Assembly: GCA_028274465.1 (NCBI GenBank)
Contig: CM051456.1
Location: forward strand, 120,668,880 to 120,732,879
DNA: 64,000 nucleotides
Origin: Plantago ovata
Lineage: Eukaryota; Streptophyta; Magnoliopsida; Lamiales; Plantaginaceae
Direction of reading: 5' to 3'
The notes beneath the pieces are model-generated. The model was not told the origin of the DNA and did no database searches. It saw only the letters and a program-made list of their open reading frames with translations. Position numbers and translations under genes: made by a program. Each line of letters starts with the position of its first letter. Position 1 is the first letter of the stretch. This document shows positions 1 through 12,762 of this stretch, piece by piece.

Positions 1-1031
1 TCCAAACTACACTTAAAAGTGCAGCAAGTGAGGCAAAAACTAAGATCACTCCTTTTTCATTATCGTTCGGCTTAATTTAGGATTTAATCGAAGCTTCTTG
101 TGGATCCTACTACATTACTTTAATTTTTAAAACCCTTTCTTCTTCTGAATATAGTTGTTTTTTCTTTTTTTATTCCCAATATTTGGGGCTACTAATTAGT
201 GCTATTAGCCAATTTCCATCTGTTACTAATTAGTACCTGATTGTTACATGGGTTACTAATTAGTACCAGATTTTTTTAACCAAACGGTCAGTGTACGATT
301 TATCTTTCTACCTTAAGCTAGGTGCTAAAACTTGATGACCAGTTTTCGATTCCAACTACTTAAGCAAGTAGTAGCAACTAAACTTATCAACAGCGGACTA
401 GGTTATCACAGGCCATGACAATGCTAGAGTTAAGAGCACTGCACTTACTCCTCATGGCCCCAAATAACATTGCGGCCTTGCCCCTATAATGAGTATAATC
501 TACAAATAGGCCCTTATAATCTACAAAATCTTATCAGCAGCTCATCTTCAGAACAGATTTTTGTTTGTCTAAAGCAAAATGACATTTCAAATACCATTAC
601 ACGTTGGAAAATCAATGAATTGAATTGAATGAAATATGTCTATGAAGAGATTAAATGAAACCTAACATAATTCAAAATCTTTCTGGTACTGATATTCAAG
701 TTACTTTCACACACTATTCACACCAGGAAAAAAATTAAAATAAAGAGAGAGAAAAAAGAAAAACCACTTTCCTCATCTTCCAGGTTTCTTTGTACACAAA
801 GGAATCCACCTGTTTGCTCAACAGCCCGCATGAGTTCCAGACACACCACTTCAAACTCACCGAAGTTCCTCGGAACTAAATTTGTTATAGGCTTCCTATC
901 AAAGATAAGTAGCCAAATATTAACCACCATATTGAGAGGAAACAATGATAGCATTAAAATTAATACATTTGACTAATGATGGATGAAAGATGACCTTCAA
1001 GTCTTCAACACATAAACAGAGAGAATATTAC
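1..1031. other. 3' intron or flank of the auxilin-like gene, no exon recognised
   Basis: The J-domain exon of the neighbouring minus-strand gene ends at 1032 with a good donor site, so this stretch should be intron and possibly the terminal exon. The family normally ends with a short tail resembling EAWNKFNSEEL. I looked for it on the minus strand in phase and did not find it. It may lie beyond the left edge. The minus-strand open frame at 718-954 matches no family I know. Confidence 0.4.
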
Positions 1032-4000
1032 CTTCAGGATATCAAACACCTTTTCTGCGATATATTTTTGTTGGAGATTGGCTCCTTTTTGTTGAACTTT
1101 GTCCGGGTGGACACACAAGGTAGCTTTTCTATATACCTTCTTCACTGCATCAGATGTTATCATGTCTGTCAATGAAACAGGGCGCCAGCCACATTCAGGC
1201 CACAAAACCTGCACCAATATTGCATTTTGCTTATGCTCAGTAGTTCACTTGAAAGCCAAAGGGAAACAAAACAAGGACTACTGATGTGTGATTCGAAGTG
1301 GAAGCAGGAATCTTCATGAGCTACTATGTGCTACTTCTATTTTATAGCTCTCCAACAAAATTATCAACTTAGATCTTGAAAGCCATCTGCTGTACTTTGT
1401 CCTTATCAAATTAACCAGTGCAATGTTAACTGTTACACTCAGACACCTGCATGTAGGCTTAATTAGACACCGTCAGAGAAATTAAGTTGAGTCGATTACC
1501 TGCCCTAGAAGGGTGTTAAGTGTAATATCTTGAGGGTTGTAGATATATACTTTTGATTAGTACTAAGGGGAATACTAGTACTCTTGGCCAAAAATAAGGA
1601 AGGTGTAATTCCACTAAGGGTCGCCAATGAAAACAACAGGTGGAGTAAGTACAAATATCCTTAAAACCAAACTTACGTTTTGAAGTATCCAAGTATCCAG
1701 CTCATAAAATCTAATGCTAATTTGTTAACTAAATATTACTACTTCCTAATTATGGCATGAGTCATCTACAAGGTTAGTAATAGTGAAACACAAAAAGATT
1801 AATAAGTCAAAAGGATTGCATAGATACCTGTTGCAATGAGGACAACAAGGCACGTAAATTGCCCTCTTTCCCCGCAACCCAACGCTTTATATCTTTTTCC
1901 AGTGTTTCTGCAAGCCTCTGTTTAAATTAACAACCAAACATTCAGAATATATCAAGAATCCTAAGATAAAAAGTTGCTGGCTTAGCTATGATTATGGACA
2001 CATCAACCCCCCCCCCCCCCCACACACACACTAGCCATCTGTTTCAATCCAACTCAACATGCATGATATGATACCAACCATCTATTAGCATCCCTACTAT
2101 TTCAGATCGGGACACGATAAGCATGTTTTGACACCAACAACTTCATTTCATCCAAACTATTTTCATTAATCAAGTTTGCTCATATACATCAATACATGTA
2201 AAGAGTGATGCACAAAAACAGCGAGTGCGAAACAACTTATCCTAGGACATTCATGTAATCTTGTATAATCTACAGCCCCAAAATATACCAGGTCCATAAT
2301 TATATAAGAGGATGTCTTTCACTAATTATCATTCTTACACGTTTCTCATCCTGTTCGTGCTGGCTCTGAAGATCACGTTGATTCTTTACGGCCAAAGCTT
2401 CATCCTGGAAAAAGGAAGAGTAGAATTTCTTAAGTTCACCAACCAAGGAGTATGACCCGAAGAACCAAAGAAATAACTAAATATTCAAACAACGAAAGAA
2501 GTGATACTTGACCCAGAAACCCCAAGCGAATTGGTCAACTAAAAGCCAAGGAGTGCAATATATTAGGAGTGAAAGAAGATTGTTTTAGTTGCATCAGAGG
2601 TTGACTGAACATAATTTAATTGTTTGTAATGCAATCAGCATTTAATCTTCCAAATATTACATCTTAATTATGGCAGGTTTCCAGCTGTATGAGAGCCTTA
2701 CTAGAAGTGAAATAACATTTTTATCATCATTCATTCCCCTATCTTTTTGCCTCTGTCTATACCAATAATTGGCTAAGCCCTAGGTACAGAGATTCTGTTG
2801 CACTAACATTCCATATAAAATACAAATTCAGATGGAGTATAGGTCATTGGCAAGAGGAAAGAATGGAGAGAAGAGAGAGAGAGAGAGAGGGGGGGGGGGG
2901 GGGGGGGGTTGCAAAGCGCACTAGCACATATAAGTAAATTATATATAAGGACTAGCAAGATTACCATCCGTTCCTTTGTCCTCATCCATCGTTTCCACCT
3001 AGCAGCTCGTCTATCTTGAGGTTCCCCGTCAATCTCTTGGAACTCTTCAGTTAAAATGGTATCATCTGCAAGAGGCATAGTAATTGAATGTAATTATACA
3101 GTCTGGAAGACTCTTCTTTTAACAATAATATATAACAGAAATCACTGTAAAGAAGAAGAAAACGAAGGACACACAACCCACCCAATTGGTCGTGACCACT
3201 ACCACACATTTCTAGGAGGCACGCACAAGTCTGATGCTCAACCAGGTTATTGACAAAATATGTTTTATTGAAAGAACAGTGTTTCCAAATTTACACCTCA
3301 CAAGTCACCTCACAAGCAAAGATGCATGGACTGTGATCCAGTGCAACCGAATTTTCTTGCATATTAGACACACACAGACATGCACATAAAAAAAGCTGTT
3401 AAGCCATTAAATGGTTTTTATTTTTTAGATACTGCTCATAATATTAAAGACATTCATGAAAGGAGGCAAGAATAACACAGTCAACTGAAACTTGAATCAG
3501 TCTAGCAAACCATAAAAAGCTGATACTATATATTAGCACGTGACACTGCGTCATCTTGATCCTAGCACGAACAATCACAGTATCACACACTTGATGTGGT
3601 AGGAAACAGCTTTCATACTCAATATCAGCAAAGTGTTACCTTACAAAGTATTAGATGTTATTCAGTGTAAATAGTAAAATTATTCTTGTTTCATACTTTT
3701 ATGCTATAGGTTTCATCAAAATAGCTTTAAGAGAACAATTCTCATAGGTTTTTTATGTTGTAGGATATAGTAACATAAATGAATTTCTTAAAGCTAATCC
3801 AACACGCCGAATAAAGTAATAAATTTACTGAATTTGAGTATGCATCATATGCATATTATAAGTGTCTCGGACTTACCATCCCAAAGATTGAAGACTGGAG
3901 ATGGCGTAACTGAACGCTTAACCGTCTGCGTGTTTGGAGGTGGAACAGGCTTTTTTCCTTGCTTGGGGAAGAAATCAAACCCTGAGTCCTGAACACCAGA

Positions 4001-5533
4001 ACATAAATCAATTTGATACTCTTAAACATCATAATGTAGCAAACATCCAGTTTCATGTCCCACCTGGGCAGTTGAATTTTTGGCATCATCCTTTTGCCAC
4101 ATATCATCAATGTTTACAGATCGACTTGGAGATTTACTTCGATTACTGAAGAAATCATCCGTGTGCCATGTATCATCAATGTTCACAGACTGACTTGAAG
4201 ATTTACTTTTATTACTGAAGAAATCATCATTGTGCCATGTATCATCAATGTTTACAGACTGACTTGAAGATTTACTTGGATTACTGAAGAAATCATCAAG
4301 TGAGACTTGCTTTGATTGTTTTGGTTTTTCTTGACCAAAGAATCCAAGAGGATCTTCCTCGACAATCAAGTCAGGGTGATTTGGGTGGTAATTTGACTCT
4401 GAAGAGGTAGTGTCTGCCTTTCTGGGTATTCTGTTGATGCAAGAAACAAAGGGTATGTTCATATACAGAAGATGAAGTCCCCAACACAAGCAGAATTCAA
4501 ACCAATAATAACAAAAAGTTCATAGCATCACAGTTTTCCTACATGAACTACACACCATGCTAAAAGAGCTACACTAGAACATAACAAGCAAATACTACCT
4601 CAGCCCATCGGACTGTATCCGTTCTTCATTTACTCCGTGCCATTCGATTATACACGTTTCGATGTTCGTCAAACTATATCTCATCACTTTATTAGTAGAC
4701 CCTTCAACTAAAACAATTAACACGCCCATACTATAAACCTAAAACTTAACACCTAAAAGGAGTATATTACAAATTTCCTAAAAAAAACGATGCTAAAGAG
4801 CTACACTAGAACATAACAAGCTAATACTACCTCCGTCCATCGGACTCTATCCATTCTTCATTTATTACTCCGCTCCATTCGATTATAAACGTTTTGATGT
4901 TCATTAAACTTTATTAGCCGACCCTACCACCAAAACAATTAACACATCCATAGTATAAACCTCCTACAGAACTTAACACCTAAAAGCAGTATACTACAAA
5001 CAGGCGAATAACTAGAGAAAACAAAACCAGACAATTATCATCAGAAGCTTAAAAACCAAGTACAATTACCCTTGATTGGAAGAGTCACTAGTATGTACAC
5101 CAAACCCAGGCAACAAATCCTCATACCCAGACCCCTTTCTCTCCACTGTTTTGGTAGGTTTTGGTCCCAAAATCCCAAACACATCATCATGAACAACTTC
5201 ACTATTCAATCCCAGAAAATCATCATAGCTATTGGAAGCAGCTGCCGGAGCTGAATTACCACCACTAATCCTCACACCAGCGAAAAAATCAATATCATCA
5301 TTACCGAAATAATTCTGGTGCGACTGAGATTGAGATTTCGTGGAGGTGAAAAACCCGTCGAGGTCGTAGGGGGAGGAAGATGAGTCAACAAACGACGACG
5401 TGTTATTATTGGAGGAAGGGGTAGTAAAATAGGAAGGTTGTTTAGGTTTCTGCTTGAGCTTGGACAAAGGAGCTGATCGGGCATGGGATTTGACACCGTG
5501 ATATTCATCGACCAAAACACCCAATTGATCCAT
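1032..5533 (-). CDS. Auxilin-like J-domain protein (clathrin uncoating co-chaperone), 3' end missing
   Basis: The likely role is to recruit Hsc70 through its J-domain to strip clathrin from coated vesicles in the cytosol. Seven exons join in phase: 5070-5533, 4064-4430, 3877-3988, 2965-3065, 2339-2404, 1828-1917 and 1032-1208, giving 459 codons so far. The first ATG (5533) opens a low-complexity Ser/Asp/Phe-rich region. Exon 2 holds three tandem copies of a 23-residue unit starting DDFFSN and ending in NIDDTWH or NIDDMWQ. Exon 5 is charged ([12 protein letters not shown]), exon 6 reads [13 protein letters not shown], and exon 7 is the J-domain with the HPDK motif ([11 protein letters not shown]) and helix [11 protein letters not shown]. 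This order is typical of short plant auxilin-related proteins. The final exon was not found. It could instead be a JAC1-type relative, but the N-terminus favours the AUL group. Confidence 0.85.
2007..2031. repeat. C-run followed by CA microsatellite in an auxilin intron
   Basis: A run of 15 C is followed by five CA units. It is a simple repeat in the intron between exons 5 and 6. Confidence 0.9.
2865..2908. repeat. GA microsatellite followed by a 20-G run
   Basis: GA repeats run into about 20 consecutive G, just downstream of exon 4 on the minus strand. On the transcript strand this is a long C run and CT tract inside the intron. Runs of this length are prone to length error in an assembly. 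Confidence 0.9.
4557..5003. repeat. Tandem duplication of about 233 bp in intron 1 of the auxilin-like gene
   Basis: The copy starting at 4557 (ATGCTAAAAGAGCTACACTA) recurs at 4790 with small changes. Both copies contain a block like CTACCTCCGTCCATCGGACT followed by a TTAACACCTAAAAG stretch. The CTCCGTCC block resembles the end of a MITE, so the unit may be a decayed MITE copied together with its flank. Confidence 0.8.
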
Positions 5534-6390
5534 GATTGATTGTCTGTATTGAGGAGAAACAGGTCAATTAACGGAGAAGAAGGATCAGATGTGAGATTGG
5601 ATGGCTAATTAAAGGAAATGATGGAATTTGAAGGACAGAGAGAAGGTCTGTCGATTGATTAATGAAAGAGGAGGAAGAAGAAGAAAAAGACCTAAATTCT
5701 CTCTGTGGGAATGGAAAATGCGCGTGTTGTGTCGGTTGAACAGAGAGAAGAGAAGATGAAGAAGATGTTTTTTATTTTTGTTTCCTTTTTCTTTTTGTAT
5801 GTATATAATGTTATGTACTACTGTATACGTATTCCATGGTTGGTTTGATCGAGTATAGGTAGCTGGATCAGGGTGGACTGGTTCAACTTCAACCTAAATG
5901 CGCTGGGAAATGAAATAAATTATCAGTGATTTACAACGCAACAGACGTGCGGTGGGAGTGGACTCCATCCATTTTTCACACCAGACTAACAGTCCCCTAC
6001 ACTTTGTTTTTCACCACAAGTCCACAGCTTATTCCCAAATTACTTCATAAACCAAGTTTACTATAAGTCAAAATCATATGCTATGACAGTCGAAAATTAT
6101 TTATACGTCACCAACATTAAAATTATTAGTTGAAATCATGTGGTACATTTTCAATCACAAGATCTGGTAAACTTAGTCCATGAAAGTATTTTTACTAACT
6201 ATTAGTAAGAAATTTGATGACTTTATATACTAAGATAAGATAAGTATCTCTTTACGAACACAACGAGAAATAATTATCAACAAATAATGTATGATAGTTG
6301 ATGATTCAATTTATTTGCTTAAAGTTAGTTTTTATAGTGAGTCAAACACACTCATTTACGGTTCGTGCATGACTATTTACACAGATTTGT
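5534..6390. other. Divergent upstream region, no gene seen
   Basis: This is the promoter side of the auxilin-like gene plus AT-rich spacer. A purine-rich stretch around 5640-5760 is probably its 5' UTR. I see no further coding sequence here. Confidence 0.5.
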
Positions 6391-6394
6391 TTGG

Positions 6395-6760
6395 GGTCAC
6401 AGTTCCTTCCAAATATCATCATTCTTGAAGTTGCACATGCATATGCCGCATTGGTAATTGTACGTCGTTCTCTTCAACTTGGTTACACACAGACCTCTCA
6501 GTCATCAAACAGCTCAAAGAGAGGGCATCATTCTCCCGAATAGGCGGAATTATTGAAGAAATCCAAACAATCACCTCGAACATTTACATTTCTTTTCTTC
6601 ACATTAATCGTACTTGTAATAAAGTATTGTAGCACATTTAGTGGCTCACGAGTCATGGCTCTTTTGGTGATTGCGTAGGCACTTCAAATTTTTCGTTTGT
6701 GACTCCAGATGATCTGGACATTTGATTATTAATATAAATCATCTTTTCCTCAAATGGAAA
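6395..6760 (+). mobile_element. LINE remnant: RNase H domain end
   Basis: Plus-strand translation gives AHAYAALVIVRRSLQLGY and, after a one-base frame change, TDLSVIKQLKERASFSRIGG, then INRTCNK and AHE, near 6430-6660. This is the ordered pattern of the RNase H domain at the C-terminus of plant L1-type LINE polyproteins (DS.xVI..L, then H..R..N..AH.LA). Frame changes and stops show it is a decayed fragment. No reverse transcriptase domain is nearby. Confidence 0.6.
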
Positions 6761-7009
6761 ATTCAATTACGCCGGAGGTTAATAATACTCATGTCATAGA
6801 CAGTGATGGGCAAGCCATGACAAAAATGTTTTAGCATCATGATTCACGACTTATAGGAATACATCTTAAAGATTCATACAAAAAAGGTTCTAGTCTACAT
6901 TGATGCTGATCAAAATCTTCCCAAGTATACCGAAGAGATTGGGAAAAACGCAGGTGGGTTTCTAATAGCAGGTGAGGCTCTATTGTACCTGTAGTATTCC
7001 ATATCCAAA

Positions 7010-10000
7010 TCAATAACGTTTAGCTTTAGATTCACCTTTGGACACTATCATTCCTGAGAGCTTGTTCACCTCATATAATAATGCAACAGAGAAGAGAAAG
7101 CTGCATATCGAAAGACATAACATCAAACCATATTGCAAAAATTCAGTACCAAATGACAATATGATGGATAGTAATGTGAAGAAAACGCATTACCATGTTG
7201 TGATACAAACACGGTGAATGGTGCTAGCAGCTATAAGCGCCACCACTTGAGCAATGATAACTGAAACCGCCATGTGGAACACCAATTAGTTAATCAAATA
7301 ACCAAATCAGCATTGCACTATCATCAATAGACATGTTGACTTCGTCCAAGAAGAAAAAACAGAGCATTGGTAGGATGTCACTCGAAGCGGCTAATTTAAC
7401 CAAAGTGATCGATACAATAGCAGTAGTCTGCGGTCTAAGCTAAACTTATGTGCATAACAGAATATAGTCATTTAACTGAACCTGCTGAAAATGTTTTCTC
7501 CAATTCCCCAATCCACTAAGATCAATTTATCTGGCACAGCTCAAGTGGCTATGGACATGAACTTTAACCAATACTGATTTTATCAACCATTCAATATAAC
7601 ATGATGCATGTGATACCCCATCCAGGGGAAGTACATTACTCCGGGGTAGAATGCCACTCACCTACAACCTTGAACCCGTAGTTATAACTCATCCCAGTTG
7701 AGGAAACTGAAATCATCACTAATAGGTAAATTTATCTTCTACTTTTTTTTAAGTAAAACTATGCTCCCTCCACTTTTGTAAAAAGTTGGCAATTGCTTTT
7801 TTCACACATTTTACTGACATATTTTTCTCCCCTGAACTACCATGATTAAATTAATAACTAACGGCAATTAAAGTAAAGAACATGTTGGGCATTAATAATG
7901 AGCTGAACGGAACGTCATTAACCATGTTGGGCAATTAAAGTAGAGAACATGTTGGGCATTAATAATGAGCTGAACGGAACGTCATTAACCATGAATCTTT
8001 GTATGGAAAATGAAGAGAGATTCCTAAATAAACAGAGGGAACAGAAGGCAGATGCAGAGTCCATATCAAAGACTGAATAACTGAGTTGGAGTAACAATCT
8101 GCATTAATAACAATGGTAGAGCCCCAAAATACCGAATGCAACACCAGGGTCCAGGGGCAAAAGTAACATAATTTATTTATTGAAAATATTCCAAAAGCCA
8201 AAGTGTTATTTAAAAAGGAAGTGGAGGTAGTATTTGTTTCACCTTAAACCAAATGTATCATGTGCATGTGAGTGACAATTTAGATTTGAAACCAACTGTT
8301 GACACTTGAAACTCAATGGAAATAAAATAATCATAACTCACAAGTGTAACAACATATGGACATTTGCAAGATATACTATAATCCAATAGATCCAGATTAC
8401 TTATACTGAAAGTATTTCTACATTGTTGAATTTTCAACAAGGCAAATAATATCACTGTGACACTCTTCATATACCGGGGTGGACTAAGTTGCACAGATGA
8501 AAAGAAATAAGAATATCAAGTGCCGATTTGCAAAAGAGATGTGTCCAAAAATTTAAGGATCTTTATCATCATTTCTATTCGAGCATTAGCACATGGAATA
8601 ATATAAAGCAAAGTGCAGAACTATCAGCAAAGAGAATAATGGGACTAACCAGCACCCCATCCAGTCTTGGCACCACATGTTTCCTGATAATTACCAATGA
8701 ACTGTAGAATAAAAGTTTCAAATTAGCGGCAGAAAACACAGCCAGAAAGGTAAATCACATAGATGATTAAGCATGGGCACACTAAATTGGTGTGAATACA
8801 TTGCTAAACAATGCCAAAAAAGTACCAAGTAACAAGGGGTATAGTATAAAGAGGTTCAAAATGTTTCGTACTCAGAGCAACAACTCTGAGTACAAAAGAA
8901 GATGATGTCCATGATTTTCATTATTTTCAAATTTCATGGGTTCTCTGTCGATGAGTTTTAGTGTGAATTGTATGCCATGCATTTAAACCTGAGAGTACAG
9001 AGAATTTGCTTTACTATAGTGTACTAACTTAGATAACCAGGGAAACAAAGTTGTCTTTAGATGCACAGTACATCTACTGGATTGTCAGATTTGAAGTAGT
9101 TATCAATGTCACTCTTCTTATCCCCAAGTGTATACCGTCCATAGTCATATGAACACTTCATAAGTATGTATGCCTCTGAAGCTCTATGCGAGATGCAAAT
9201 GAAACTACATTGCTTATATGCCTGATTCAGTTGGTGTGCAAATCTTATTGTTATACCAATAGTCATGCTTCCAGCTTGCTCTGATCTGAAATATGCTACA
9301 AAGAAGGATTGGTCTACACATAAAGTGTTAAAGTGGGCTAAGTTCCTTTAATTGGGGCAGGCACTTCTCTTTCTTCAATTGGTTCATAACTGCTTCAGGC
9401 CCTTAGAAGTTAGATCGAATCTTTTTGTCATGGTAAAATAATTACTTTGGCTTTGCCTCCTTAGCCAGCATAGCTATCATAACTATAATGATCTCATTAG
9501 GATGGAAAGGGAACAGGAATACAACAATACCCTTCTCTATCCTGACAGTCACCTGAATCAATCTCAAGAAAACCATGCATTTGTTCTTATATGAATATTA
9601 TTACCCACCCGTCAGACTTCTACTAACCAGTTGAGTAGTGAAAACTCATTTATTACTACAGGCCCATCTAATCTTATCAATGCAGCAAAGTGTGGATATA
9701 TGTCTCTTTATCAGTACTGGGAGAAAGACAAATCACACCACACAACCAGTTTTTTACCAACTGGCAATGACTACCTCTATTAACAAACCAGCTACCTATG
9801 GACTGAGGGTAAAAAAAAAACGGGCACTACCCGACACGTTTATTGGTTAGATTGCAAAAACTGAGTTACGTAAGTACACAAAACCAGAACTACGAGCATA
9901 AGGACCATGAAAAGGAGAGATTATCTTACAGTCAGAAGCGTTAAGAATATGAGAGAACTGGTGAATCCTCCAAGAATAGTAAAGAGCTCCGAAGATGCCA

Positions 10001-10085
10001 ACTTTCCTCTATACACTTCTTGTAGAGAAAGAGTGACAACAAACAGAAAAAAGGAATAGAGCATCGAACTCCCCGGTGCAGCCAT
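7010..10085 (-). CDS. KRTCAP2-like oligosaccharyltransferase complex subunit
   Basis: This is the plant homologue of keratinocyte-associated protein 2, a small ER membrane subunit of the oligosaccharyltransferase complex that N-glycosylates secretory proteins. Coding exons are 9930-10085, 8650-8701, 7194-7260 and 7010-7100. They join in phase to 122 codons including TGA (121 aa), close to the usual family length. The N-terminus MAAPGSSMLYSFFLFVVTLS is the first membrane segment. It is followed by the signature YRGKLASSELFTILGGF, then FIGNYQETCGAKTGWGA, then a helix ending ALIAASTIHRVCITTC, and the tail YEVNKLSG. A 5' UTR intron separates the ATG exon (acceptor at 10099/10100) from a non-coding first exon ending at 10746. 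Confidence 0.93.
7764..8230. mobile_element. MITE-like element with inverted ends in a KRTCAP2-like intron
   Basis: The left end CTCCCTCCACTTTTGTAAAA and the right end (its complement, ending GGAAGTGGAGGTAG at 8230) are imperfect inverted repeats of about 30 bp. The interior includes a 67-bp tandem duplication starting at 7865 and 7932. No transposase is present. Confidence 0.65.
7865..7997. repeat. 67-bp tandem duplication inside the MITE
   Basis: The unit beginning CAATTAAAGTA occurs at 7865 and again at 7932 with one substitution over most of its length. This indicates a recent local duplication. Confidence 0.9.
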
Positions 10086-10745
10086 CTGAGTGATACAACA
10101 CTGAAAAACAAAAACAGCAACATACAAAGTAAAAAAAAAAAAAAAAAAATCACCAATCAACCGAAACATGATAGTTAAATGCAACAAACAGACAGCATAT
10201 AGATAGAGATTATAGTACATCCAGAGTTTCTGAGTCTAGTAAACATCATTGGTCATTCAACAGGACAGGTTCAATGGTTGATCAAGAAGGCTAAGGTCGA
10301 GCCTCCGTCATAATTTGTTTGGATAGAAACTATAATAAAATCAGCCTTTCTTAAGTCTAAACAAAATTTTGACATAGCAATGAGAAGCTTCGCGAATTTG
10401 CATACATTATTCAAGCTCATGTGTTTCAGTAAATTTAGTGATCACTGTTCGAGCAATTAGTTAGTTTTAAATCAACCACCAAATAATTCATACCACAGAG
10501 CTTAAAAACCTGAAGCATAATGTCACAGAAAGCAAATTATCGTATAAATTAATCAAATACATCTTCTACACAGCAGATTAAAGCTTACAGCAGCACAACT
10601 AATATCGTAATCCAACACTCAGCCGAATTTGGGGAGAAAAGACCTAGAATTGCTAATTCACCGAAATGTTCGGAACAATCGATACGCCATTACATCAGAA
10701 ACATAAGTGAGATACTGAGATCGTTGAAACGGAGAGGAGACTCAC

Positions 10746-10875
10746 CAGAGATGAAGACTGATTTACTAGCTGACGACGAATCCTGGATCAAAGGCGTGAG
10801 TGGTAGAGAAGAACCTTTTTAGCTGAAGTTTCAGTCCCTCTTAGATTTACTCTCGTATAGGGCTTCTTATATAAG
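10746..10875 (-). promoter_or_regulatory. Promoter and non-coding first exon of the KRTCAP2-like gene
   Basis: On the minus strand a TATA-like box (CTTATATAAG) sits at about 10866-10875. About 30 bp downstream begins a likely 5' UTR exon, which ends at 10746 with the donor TCTG/GTGAGT. The acceptor TTTTTCAG precedes the ATG exon near 10100. Confidence 0.55.
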
Positions 10876-10879
10876 CGCT

Positions 10880-12762
10880 TTTTGGAATAGTTTTTCAACC
10901 TTACTCTAGTTATTAGATTTTGTAAGAAATTAGTAAAGCAATTAATTTTATTTTTTTTAAATTAAAGAAAGAAATCAAAATAATTTGGAACCTCATCCAT
11001 CCCTTCACCGGTTTCCCAGTCAATGACTTCAGATAACAATTTTTTTTTAAAGATGGTATAAGTGAGGTATTATTTGAATAAATAAATGAAAACTGGACTC
11101 TAGAAGGGTACCGATATAAAAACAGCTCCACGAATTTGGTGTTACATATTTGCAAACATATGAAAGTTTCATCTAGTCAACCGAATCCAGATGCTCGCGG
11201 AGCAACGGTGGGTTTCATGTTGCCTGCCAAGTTATTTGATATTCCTATAGTGCAGTCACACACTCTAATGTGGTCATATCAATCTAGATCCAGACCATTC
11301 ATCTCCAGATGACCTTCAAAGAAATCAATGTCAGCAATGTCTTCATCTTGGGCAGCAGCAACATTATTATTATTTTTTTTTTTGGGGGGGGGGGGGTATG
11401 GGTAAGGGTAGGGTCTAGACGCTACCCATTGAGAGGCCTATCGAAATTGAATGTGTGATGAGTGGATAAATGATAATCTTGTGGTTTATCTTGAAAAATA
11501 TATATTTATTCGCGTTACAAATTAAGCTGTGATCGATAGGTTTCAAAAGATGGCTAACCGTCGAGGTCAAATTGTAATAAGTTTGATTTTTTAAGGTACG
11601 TAATTGTATTGCTACATTTTGGCAACCAGTATTAAAAGTAGAAGTTTTCCAACAAGTTTATTTGAAAAATGCATTGAATGTTTAAACATTGTAATGACTA
11701 AAATGTTTCAAGTGGCTTATTATAAACTTGTTCATTGATATTTTAATGACAATCTTAAAATTTGTATACTTTTTTAATAATGATTTTTTTTTATATTTGT
11801 GAATGATTTTAGATTGTCGTTTAATACTATAACAACCATATTAAAACCATAATGTAACTTCTTAAAATCATAACATCATCTCTTAAAACCACACATTAAA
11901 ACCATGCCGAAACTTTCAATGCTAATAGTTTAAAACCACACCATAAAATCTTAAAACCATAAGGCGAATGGTGACCGACCGAATAAACAAGGTAGGCTAA
12001 AAAACTAGGTTTTTCCATTGATTTAGGAAATGCCAACCTCTCCCTAAACTTTGACCATGACATATACGGAGTCTTATTTTCTAAGGATCCATTCGAGTTG
12101 TGTGGTCGATGGTGCATCCATGAAATAACTACATGGATACCACCCATAAAAGACCGTGTGAATTAATATCACTAACACATGGCATGAATCAAACTCATGT
12201 TCTCTTTTGTCAGATTGATTTAGTAGCTCATTTGTCATGAACAAATAAACGACGAACATCGAAGTTGGTACGAGATAAAAATGTTTCATAACTAAATAGA
12301 TATCAGTGGCACTAACACGTGACACGAACCAATCTCACATTCTCTTTGGCAGATAGTTTTACTAGATCATCAGTCATGACATAACATATAAACGACAACC
12401 ATCAAAGTTGGTATGTATGGAATATATGTTTCCCCTTGACGTGTTATGAATGTAATTTCGACACGACGTAATTCCACTTAATTAAATAACCGGTCAAATT
12501 TGGACGGAAAGGGTAAAACAAACACGAGGAGAGCTCATGGGCATACAAGTCCCACCAGTATAGCCAATCGATAGTATCCACAAAAATCAGATTATCATCC
12601 TCGTGAGTTGGATTTGTTTGTTTACTTTAACTCCCCAAAAACTAAACAGTAAACTATTACTCCTACTATTATAACATGATGACATAAAACACCAAAATCA
12701 TTTTGCATTTTGCAATCAAAATTCGAATCGACGAAGCTTTTGATCCATCAATCTATGGTGGC
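10880..12762. other. AT-rich intergenic region with decayed repeats
   Basis: No gene is recognised. It holds a T11-G13 run at 11373-11396, a cluster of TTAAAACCATA-like words at 11820-11960, and a degenerate tandem repeat at 12166-12430. The right end is the NADK2 promoter and 5' UTR. Confidence 0.6.
12166..12430. repeat. Imperfect tandem repeat, period about 135 bp
   Basis: The block with ATATCACTAACACATGGCAT, TCTCTTTTGTCAGAT, GTCATGA and ATAAACGACGAACATCGAAG recurs about 135 bp later as TATCAGTGGCACTAACACGT and ATAAACGACAACCATCAAAG. It has two copies and matches no coding sequence. Confidence 0.7.

Noticed and set aside
718-954. Open frame downstream of the J-domain exon as the last auxilin exon
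   Set aside because: It lacks the expected tail motif and has no acceptor in the right phase.
8868-8893. 10-bp inverted repeat GTACTCAGAG / CTCTGAGTAC as a terminator or regulatory hairpin
   Set aside because: It is inside an intron, is short, and such chance hairpins are common.
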